64,000 nucleotides of DNA, taken from the NCBI GenBank assembly GCA_963971285.1, contig OZ020250.1:19434783-19498782 (forward strand), given 5' to 3'. A program made the translations under genes and the position numbers. The stretch is from Astropecten irregularis. Taxonomy: Eukaryota > Echinodermata > Asteroidea > Paxillosida > Astropectinidae. Positions 34,401 to 45,300 of this stretch are shown piece after piece. Position 1 is the stretch's first letter; every line of letters starts with the position of its first letter. A model generated the notes under the pieces. The model ran no database searches, was not told where the DNA came from, and worked only from the letters and a program-made list of their open reading frames with translations.

Positions 34401-36348
34401 TCTATTTCAATGAAAAACCACAACCTATATTCTTCAGCATGGATTACAGAGACGAAGCCGGAGCCTGAGCCGGAGCCGAGCTTTGAGAAAGGCCCTAGAC
34501 TTGACCCAAGTCGGACTTTCGTGCTTGTTAGCCGTATGGCGCCCTCACTTGCCAACGCGCCAATCAACTCTGGGAATTTTGCGATCCAACAAAAAAATAA
34601 TTAACGCCGAGCAGTTACGGACAACAGAGGGCGTACACAAGCAGCTTGCTGACGAAACCCACTTGAGTTCAAGTCTAAAAGATTTCATTATGTGGGGAAT
34701 AATATTGTTATTACATCAGTCAAGTTCAAAGCGGCGTTATGATTTCCATCGGCAGGTAAAAGCGCCCTCTATGAGCTGGAATCCCCGGATGTTGAAGGGC
34801 AGCAGCTGCCGTGGACTGACGATGAAGCCCCGCCTGATGATATGGACGAAGCCCCGCTCCATATTGCTGAAATGGTGCACACCTTCAAAAACAATGGAGG
34901 TTTGTCCAGATCCCAGGCAATTATCCTCTGTCTCAACGAGAAAACAGACATCAAAGTTATTTTGGGGAGATTTGAAGTGTCTAATGCCAGTGTCATATGG
35001 GCAAATGTTTACAGGCAACTTAGAGGCAACTGCCTTCGCTAGCACTAAAGAAATGTTTTCTGGTAGTGTCTTACTTTCGATAAGGAAATTATGTGAACAT
35101 TGAAAAGATAAATTTTATTCCTTCCTGAATATTGCCGGGAACTGATTGTTTGTAAATTGCTGGCAGTGGTGCAATATGGGCCTAATTTAGCCAGGTGTCC
35201 GTGGCTTTTAAACATGGATTTTGGCACGGTGAATTCTCCACACCCATTTTCACAAGATTGATCATAGACTTGTGACACGCAAGTAAACAGGATGATAGCC
35301 AATGCTTCATTCAAGCACATGGAATCTAGAAAATGAATGGGCGTGGTACTCCCGCCCTTTCGCGCCCCACCAATAACTTGGCCACCATTTTAATAAGTCT
35401 TGACTCTCCATGTATACATGTACATTGCACGATTATTACCGGGAATGGGTTATTAGGGAGACTTTCTCATTGGGTCGTGCACAAACTTTACTTACCTATT
35501 TCTAAACATCCTCCAAACCAATGAACTTGAAATTGACATATAATCATATTGAGCACATTCTCTGTCTTCTATTAAAATATGGACATTAAAAGTATGTCTT
35601 TAAAAGGTAGCTGGTATAATAGGGAGACACCGAAAAGTCTCCCTATTTTTAAATGTCTTCCAAATGTTCACTTTTAGACGCTAAAGTGTCTCCCTAATAT
35701 AATAATTTAAATAAATTGGCCAAATTATATTGGCGGTCCATGTTTTCATGATACAAATGCCGACACGTGTTCTTTAAGTTCAAGGGACGCTAGCTCAGGT
35801 TTTTAATTTTCAACTAATGGGAGTTGAATAATGTTTTGTCTAGAGTATTGAATTTGGATTTAGAGACGAAATCTGAAATTCTTTGGTTTAAATTTACCCT
35901 ATACAGATACCGATTACGTGCTGAACGGAAGGACCGTGTACCTGTCCTGCTTGCCCAGCAACATGGCGCCGGTTGACGCCAAGATGATCATGGGTCTGAC
36001 TTTCGCCTGGGCCAGGCCGAGCCGCCGAGGCGGTGCCGTCACGGCGACCTTTGATCCGGCGAGGTATCTGACCATGGACGGTGGCGTCCTGTCCGTGTTC
36101 GGTGTCGGGCCGAATGACTCCGGGATGTTAGAATGTAAAGTGAGGTACCACGACGGCTTGGGCAGGAGGCGAGAAAAGATTTACGCTTACGGTATTGAAG
36201 GTACGATGGTTTAAAGAAAGTAAGCACATAATAATATTATGTATTCCTTTGAATGTGCAATTTGTTTTACTCAGTTACTTTGTTGAGGTTGAAGGTCGTA
36301 GGTTGGAATCCCACTCCAGGCAATGGGCCTTAACGAATCGAAACGGAC

Positions 36349-36381
<33 letters not shown>

Positions 36382-39300
36382 AAGGCTCAGGCTCAGGCAC
36401 AGGCTCAGGCACAGGCTCCAGCTTTGTCATCCAAATGCTGAAAATGATAGGTTGTGTTTTTTTCATTGAAGCTGAAGCTCTGTTTTCCTTTTCAAACCAG
36501 AGAATCTACTACCAAACCGCAGCCAAAAGCCTCTTAATTGATTCCTGTTATTTTAGAATGGATTCAGGAATTGGAGCTGCAGCCTGAAACAGAGCCTAAG
36601 CCTCCGTTTCGTAAACGCTCTACGTTCTTTGTACACCTTTCAATGGCTTAAAATGAATCCTTTCAATGGCTTAACATTAATCCAGTTAGTGTCCCTTTTG
36701 GTTGGTTCGATGTGTTCAGTTGTTTTAGTCTTTAATTTCCAACTATAATAATGCGTAAGGCCATACAGTGGCCTACACATAAAAACGCCAATAGAAGACA
36801 GTGAAGGTCATCGTTAGGTTTGTTGGGTGCAATGCAGAATATGTGTGGAATCGCATATTGTTTTAGAGCAGGGAAACAAAGGGTGGCGTGCCGGTGGCAG
36901 GATTGGAACCGTCGCTTGTGGAGATGATAGCCCTGGTGGTCCTCAGTTCTCCTCGGTCGGTCTCACACCATGTACCAAGCTCGCTGAATTGAAGCGAGTC
37001 ATCGGGTTGCTGTGCTCCTTGCATCAAGCCGCAGTCATCCCACAGCCTGCCTTATCTCGTACCATGCCTTAAGAATCTCCTAACATACGCCACATCCAAA
37101 CAAAAATACCGATACGGTTATAAAATTGTCAGATTCTATAATTATTTCAAAATGCTAAACATGTAAGGTTGTAAAAATGTCAAAAATCTGTGCGTTGACA
37201 AAACGTGCATGGGTTTAAATTACCGAGTTCTGCAGTATGATATGACGAATGTGACACATGCCAGGCTCTGGTCATATCGGGCGTCGTGATGGTGTCGGCC
37301 CCAAGTTGGACATCGGCGACAGTTTTACTGCGTTAATGACTCGGGGAATTAATTACAATGTAGGACCTTGGCTCCTTCGTAATTGCATGTTATACATTAC
37401 ACCTAGACGTAGTCTAGCCACTGGGCTAAACCTATGTCTGCTTAGCCTTGTATTGCGTCTTAGGCTCTGGCTTTGTCTTACTGACTTGTATCAGGTTTAT
37501 GATGTAGGCCTAAGTCAGATTTTTTTTCCTATTTCCCATTTTGATATCACTTTACGCGTCGCAATGGGCTATACGTATAATATCACTTTGGGTGTCGTCT
37601 TGCGGCTTCCATAGCTGTACGTAAAATTAATATTCCAATGAAAAATATTATCATCATCAATTCAAGTTGAATTTTTCTTGCCTGAATTTAAGCATCAACA
37701 ATGGACCCCAGGGGTCGATTTCACCAAACTCATTGTAACTTACTTATCAATCGTAGGACTCATGATGCATTGCAGCCCACGTAGAAGTCGTAGGATACGA
37801 TGGGTTATCCTTCATAACTCTGGTTACGATCGATCGTAGGGCTTTGTGAAATTGACCCCATCAGCACTATACATCTATGGCCCAATGTTGTCAAACCAAA
37901 TTTGGTATTGGTATATTCTTTGTCATTTTTTTTGGTCCTTTTTCTTTTTACCTTTTTCACATGCAGTCTTTTCTAACGAGATGATTTTGTTTGTTTGTTT
38001 GTTGGGGGTGTTTGTTTGTTTGTTTGCTGAATTGTTAATGATCAATCGCTCTTAGCGCTGGAAATCAAATCATTTGATTGTCCTCGCAAGTTCTTTGAGT
38101 TACTTATCGTAACAATTCTGAGTCCCAAAAATGTTGTTTTGTTCCTGGTTCTGCCTCGGGCCTCCCCGTGGATGACGTATCGTTCTCGGGATGATGAAGT
38201 TTCAGTTTTCGGTTGTGTTTCTGCTGTTGTTGTAGCCCGTTGAGATCAGAAAATCAGCCATGCAAAACCTAATTATATAGGATGGGGGGAAGATTTACGT
38301 CCCATGTCGGATTCGAGTCCCGGTTCTTTTGGTTTAACAGCCAAACTGAAGTCGCTTTCACAGTCATAGAAATCAAAGAATAAATTTGATCTCAAAAAGT
38401 TGGCAGAATTTTGTCTGTGACTTTCATTTGAATATTATTCATCCCTTGACATGGAAGCAGATGACTTTGTAGATCTTGGCGTTTTTTGGAACAATGTTCG
38501 TCATTCGTTTTATTTGGTTCCTTGTTCGTTTTTAGTGTACACTCTCCCCGATGCTGTCTACTCGATATCGGTGGACTATACCGTGAGCTCTTGCAGGTAT
38601 GCCCGGTCCATCTTCGCCCAGCGACTGGGAGAGCACCTCAATTCGTTCGTCGTTTCGAGCGACGACGATGCAATATCCTCCTCCTCCTTCTACGAGATCA
38701 GTAACTTCACCGCCGCCTGCAACGACAGCAGCCCGGCGAGCGCTAGCCGCGGCGGCAAGACCAGGGCGGTGCGGCGTCCGGGCAGAGACCGGGACGCCAC
38801 GGGTGATGTGCCCGTGGGTCGTGGTGGTGGCCGGCGCGTCGCCGTGACGCGGGTGGGCATGGACGTGGTGGTGCGACACGGTGCGATGTCGGAGTGTAGT
38901 ATGGAGTGTATGACGGGCCAGATGGACGTAAAAGCTAGCATGGTGAGTACAGGAGAAAAACAAACAAACAAACACCCCAACAAAAAACAAACAAAGTACA
39001 AAACAATAACAACAACAACACCAACACCAAAACTGAAACCAAAGGCAATGCATTGCCAAAACTCAAAACTGAACACAAACGACAACCACAAGAAAACGAA
39101 ACAGATTTAAAAATCGAAAAAAGAAGGATTCTTTGACATGACTTCCCTTGTGCCAACAACTCGCTCTCGGCCATTAAATATTTGTTCGTGGGGAATAAAT
39201 TGATTAATAATTATGTTTCCAAACAAAGGAGGTATATTTCTGGAATTGTGTTTCCACAATTTGTGACGAAAATGTAACAATTCCATGAACATAACCGAAA

Positions 39301-42300
39301 ATAGGGAGTCATGAAAACGTTTCAATAATTCAATAATTCAATAATTGTGCCAAAAAGACAAACTTAGGCCTTTTTTGTTTTTCCAAGAGTAAATAACTTC
39401 TTAAATTTTCTGAAAATGTAAGTTGCAGAAAGGAATTCCACCACATATCAAGTTGAACCAAACGAGGCCATACGTTACATCTTCATTCCTGAAGATGTTC
39501 TGAATAAAGAACGAAATATAGAATCCAAAAATGGCTTCCCTGAGTCTTTTTGGAGTTTGTATAATATTAATTATTGAGGCCATACTTGCTTAGCTTTTTT
39601 AGGAATCGAAGTAAACTCAATTCCTCCTTATACATTGTTTTCCGCCTTGATAGTTAGTCGAGGCAGGATGTAGAATTCTCTTTTTCATTCCTTTTTCGTT
39701 ATTTTCAGATCGGCACGAAGTTGGCTACGTTCTTCCATCTGGAGTTTGAGAAGGGGCAATACTCCAATGATCCGTACCGACTGATTCCCAGCTCCCTACG
39801 CATCGCACTGAGCTACCGCTGCGATGAGGGATACGGGCTGCACGGCTCGATTTGCGGTACGTTGTCGGTCCAATGTCACCATTTCAAGTTGGTGTTTTTC
39901 AAACGCAAACGAACAGAAATCACTTAAATGTTCCTTCAATACGAGGGCAAAACTAGCTTTCAGGAAACAGAGGTTTGAAAATCACGAAGTGTCATTTCGA
40001 TGAAATCAAGTCCTAAACTGAGTCGAAATCTTGAAGAAGGTGATGGGCATGGAAAAACCTACCAAAGGAATTGTAATGGCCAGTATGAATATGGACACGG
40101 CCTCCAAATCATCGTTTGCAAAATTCAGAAGACTTTCGAGATTTTCGAGATTTTCTCAAATTATAAGGCATAAAATATGGTAAAAAAAAAAAAATCAAAT
40201 TACAGGTGTGAAAAATGGTTTGAAAATTGCACCGGAATTAACGATTTGGTTAAAGGGTGTCAATTTTTTTCTCCATAAAACCCCGGCTAAACGGGGGTTT
40301 GCAAACCTCAAAACCTCCCTCTAGATTCGCCGTTGCAATCACACATTTGGGCGGTGTAGTAGTTTTTCGTGAAAACGGCAACCGAAAAGTAATTGTCCTG
40401 CAAGATTTATCAGAAAGAATTATGTCCAAGTAAAAGTTCGATCTATTAAAAAGGAAAAACAAAACACAGGTGGTTAAACTGCCTATGAGCCGGAATTTTG
40501 TAGAGAGCGGAATTTAGTTAAAGAATACAAGAATATCAGAAGAAAATAGGTACAATCAAATGAAACAAACAAAACATTTTGAACTCAAACACAGACTATT
40601 TAAATTATGAATTTGTGATTGTAATAAGTTGGCAAGACTAGAAGCCGTTAGCTAACTTCGCGATGAACAACCAAGGGTCAATTTCATAGAATATTTTGCT
40701 TAAGCATGAAAAGTCTTCCATGATCAAACGGGATTACCAAACGAATTTTCATGTGATGTTAATACTGCATGTGACTTGTATTCGGACATTGTTTGCTGCA
40801 TGTTCATAACATTCACATGGAGTTTTGGCTGGCATACTGATTTTATCTACCAAGGTTTTTGGTGCTTAAGCAACTTCTGGTGCTTAAGCAGCTCTATGAA
40901 ATTGGCCCCTGAATATCAAAGCTTAGCCACACATCGGGAAAGGAAAAATTTGGTTTTTTTAACAGAAGTTTTGAAACGGTCACAGGCTTTCTCCGAAGAC
41001 CGTGTTTAACTGACTAAAACCATTGAAATGATGTGTGCTTAATGTACAGAAGTTTTGAATCCAAATCGGAAAAAAACAGAGAGAGAAACATTGATTTCGT
41101 GCAACAGTTTGATTTTCAACACGCATGGGGTCCGAACCTATTCAGATTAAGTGTCCAAAACTTTGAGTTTGGTGATGGGAGTGCTCTCGGTGTGAAAGCA
41201 CCCAGAATCGTAGCTGTAAAATATGCCCTATGATGGTAAAAAAATATCGAACGATGGTTTAATTTTGAGGCCATATAGGCGCCGCCTGCAGTCGAAGTAC
41301 TACGGGCGGCTGCAGGTTGGGATATAGCCTTTGATAAATGAGAAATGTTTTACGCGACCTGTGTAAGAACTCCGCATGCGAAAACAATGAAGTAAACTTT
41401 TTCTTTCTTGCAAAATGGTCAACGCTCATTCGGACTAAAATCAGCTTTACAAATCCTCAAAATTAAATCGATTTCAGACATCACAATGATCTGTACAGAT
41501 AAACATAGCTTATCAGAATCCTTGTTATTATGTTATAGTGGCCTGCAAACCCGGATCCTACAGCGAGCTCGGTAGTACGGAGTGCCGTCAGTGCTCCGTC
41601 GGTACCTACCAGGCAGCGGCCGGTGCCGTGGGCTGTACGGATTGCCCGACCCAAGAGTCCACGTTCTGGTCCGGTGCAGTCTCCGCGGAGCAATGCCAAG
41701 GTATATACGCTCAGAATATCCGGTCTTTTTTTGTCCTCATCTGTTTTGTGCTTATTCTTCATGATTTCGACGGATTTTTCTTTGCATTAAATAACTGATA
41801 TTGGTAGCTATCGATGTATAGGCCTTACGGGTTATTTTCAATTTTCGTCTACAACGAAGCTGAATTTTTCAGGGGGAAAATATTGATGTTGTCTCGGTTG
41901 AATTTTAACGGGCGTGCTTCACTTTAAAAGGAGAAAACTCACGGTCGTATTATTTTTAGGAACGCCCGAACGTTTACGCGATGTAACGAAAAATGAATAT
42001 TTAATCTCCGTTACAACTTTGACCTTTAATTATTAATAAACCCTATATAGCTGTACTATTCATAGGTTCAGAATGGTAATAACCTTAATTGGTTGTCGGT
42101 CAGAAATGGCACTGAGATCAATAAGGCCAAAAAAAAAAATTGTGTTGCCCTCAGCGACCGACCGTAAAATGCCAAAACTTTGGGTCGGGATTTTTTTTTC
42201 TTTTTCCTCCGAGTCCTTAAGTATAAAAACTCACAATTTTTGACAGAAAATGTAAGATCTAGCAATAAAAAAGCGTGTCTCATCAAAACGATCCAAGATC

Positions 42301-45300
42301 GTTGATTTATAAGCCCTGGTGACCATTCATCCTGTATTTATTCTTAAATGTTTGAAAGTCGGCCCCCTAAAAAAAAATACAAAAAAAAATCAACCGACCG
42401 ACCCAAAATTTAAATTTTTCCACTTGAGGGCAACACAACAATTTTTTTGTTTTTCGGCCTAATTATGAAACTGGTAAAGAGAGGTACAATGTCACTCGGT
42501 ATTCAACGTGGGCAGGGCATGTCAGTTCAGTTCAGTTCAGTTCATTTTATTTCCACTCATGCAAGTCAAATCAGTGCATAAAATAACAGTATTTTTACAC
42601 ACAAAAATAACTCCAAATTCTTCAAACTTTCGCAAGATGGTTATTATTGGCTTTTATTTTATTTATTCATTATTATTGTTTTTAAGAGAGAAACACATTT
42701 TACTTTTTACTTTTCGAAGGAGAACTTTTTTTTCGAAATTCGAAATGACAAAATTAGAAACAAATATATGTGTGTAGGCCCCTAAATAAAAGAATTGTGT
42801 GATCACAAAAAGAGCAAACAATTCAGTATCTATCATAATAAGTAGAGGGTATGTAAGGTTACGGAGATGAAGATTATAAGCAACGGTGAGGAGGTGTGGG
42901 ACGTGGGGCACATTTTAATCGACACCGTCTTGGAAAAAAAAATGTATAGTCATACCATCAAAGTTCAATGGCACATCATGCATGTGCTTTCCTTAACCAG
43001 TCAATATTGTTGCCCACTCAACGCTGTTGCTTGGACCGAGAACTAGAAATGACCAAACATGCAATGAACAGTCCATTTGTTGACTAATAACAACGATAAA
43101 GATCCTCCTGATAAAGGTCTCCTGATGAGGACTATAGAGCAGGCTAGTCAAAACGTTGAGACCTTACGAGAAGTGCGAACGGAACAGAAGTGCGAAAGTA
43201 CGAACGATTCTTACATGGTGTTTCCGCAAACCGATCCACGTACCAATTGTCACCATGCAAAGCCTCAAATCTTTCTTGATAAAGATCGTGCTAGGATCGA
43301 AACGCGTCAGGCCCTGCTAAACCCTAGTATAAAATGATATAAAATCAAAATGGCTGATTGTCTGCATGTTTTTTTTTTTTTTTTTTTATCAGTGAAGACA
43401 GTCATCATGGCGACTATGCTGGGTGCCTTTGGTCTGATGGTAGTCCTCGGGCTCCTGGTGTCCTGCATACTCTACAGGTAGGGCCTTACATGCTCTATGA
43501 AGAACAAAAGGAAACATAGTTATTACTGTTGATAAGAATTGCGTCTTTAATCTCAACAAAGCTGTTTTTAAGTTTTAACCGCCGCCATACAATCATAATA
43601 TTAGCCAACCAACCAAATAATTAACATAAATAATTACATATACATGTAACATAATAAATAAGTTACATCACAGAAATGTCAATTAAAGAGCGTTTATTTG
43701 TTTTCTAAACAGAATTGAAAAGCATCGTCGTCGGAAGTCTGTGCGATTGGTAAAAGCCGATGCTGACATTGTAGTGACAGCGGACGGTGCAGCTGGTCCG
43801 GATTCCGGTCAGGAGGCTGGCCAGCAGACGAGTAAGCAGCGCCTGTACCTGTCAGCGTCGGATGTGGCTAGTGCCGCCGACGAGAGCGAGTTACAGGGGC
43901 TGCTCAGCCGAGACGACGGCGATGACGACGGCACGGAGTCACGGCAGCACCCACCGGCAGTCGCCCTGGATAGAGCCGGTTACTTACCGGTACGAGAAGA
44001 GGTGCTTGTTCATTACGGCAACCTGGAGCCTGACCAGGTGCTCTACGATCACCATACACAGCGTGGATTTGCTGAAAGCCCCTATTCGGTGCATCAGGAT
44101 CCTACAGGCGCATCAAGTGATAAAATGTATCGAGACGAAATGGTCAGCTCATATCAACCTCACTATCATGATCAGTATCATTATCTCAATGAGGACAGGA
44201 GGCAAGAAGAAGACCCATTCGAGACACTTGCTCATACACGTAGTTCTAAACAGTTGGTTTCCTCTGAAGAACGGTATGGTAGGCCTGGTTCCCTCATTGA
44301 GCAACCCGTTGTTGAGACTATGCTGGACCAGACATACCCTCCTTCTCAGACGACCCTCACTCCCAAGTACTTGTCTCGGGATGCCAGCGTATCTCGAGGA
44401 TCTGTGCTCCAGTCCCATGTTGATTTACCATCCCACCGGATGCCCAGTTCACATTCTCAAGAGGTCAGGATAATGTCTGAACATTCGTCCCGATTTGGCA
44501 CTCCCTCCCAAGAATCTTTCATGGAGATATCTCGACCGACTGCATTTTCAACCCACCGAACGCTTTCATCTCAGGAAGGCCGCCACCTGTCTGGCAGGTA
44601 CTCATCGCCGCTGCTTGATGACACTCCTATGTATCAACTGCCCCCGTCATCAGGTAGGCCAACAACAACCTCCCAAGCAAGTATCACTAGGAAGAGTAGC
44701 ACGCAGCCACCAGCAAAGGAGCTACCGTCCTTCAGCTCGTCTAGTCCCAGTAGCCCTCGGAGTCTTCGGTCAAGCACGTCTAGCCGTTCTGTCTCGCCCG
44801 TCCTGCCTCTTGACTTTTCTGATTCCGATTCAGAGACTGAAATTAGGGACGTCTCAATGGAGGGGAACCGTGAAGTACCGAGAGACGTGGAGAGTATCCA
44901 ATCGTCGCTGGCTCACAGACCGGAGCCACCACCTGGAAGAGGTTCCATCGCCGCTCTGATAGAATCCTACCAATCCTTAACCCAGTATGTTTCAAGACCT
45001 CAGCTCCCATTATCCACCCATGAATTGTCAGATCAGATTAGCCTTGACGTCGGTAGTGCGTTAAAGACCCCTCCACGCTCTTCGAGTACACCTCGGAAGG
45101 ACTTGTCAAGAACGTCGACTTCAAAAAGCCCTGGAGCAGCGTCGAGCATGCACGCGTTCAGCCCTCCTCCGATTTCTACCGTTGAATCCGGAGAATTGCC
45201 TGTTCCTAGCAGAGAAGCACTAGAGACTATAGAGAAGCCTGTCCTCGATGAGCGAATCAGTGATGCTTCATTGGCATCCCCTCAAAGAACACCACAGAAG

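Noticed and set aside
38532-39059. Long minus-strand frames over receptor exon 7
   Set aside because: Antisense shadows of a GC-rich exon; the plus strand has the splice borders and phase.
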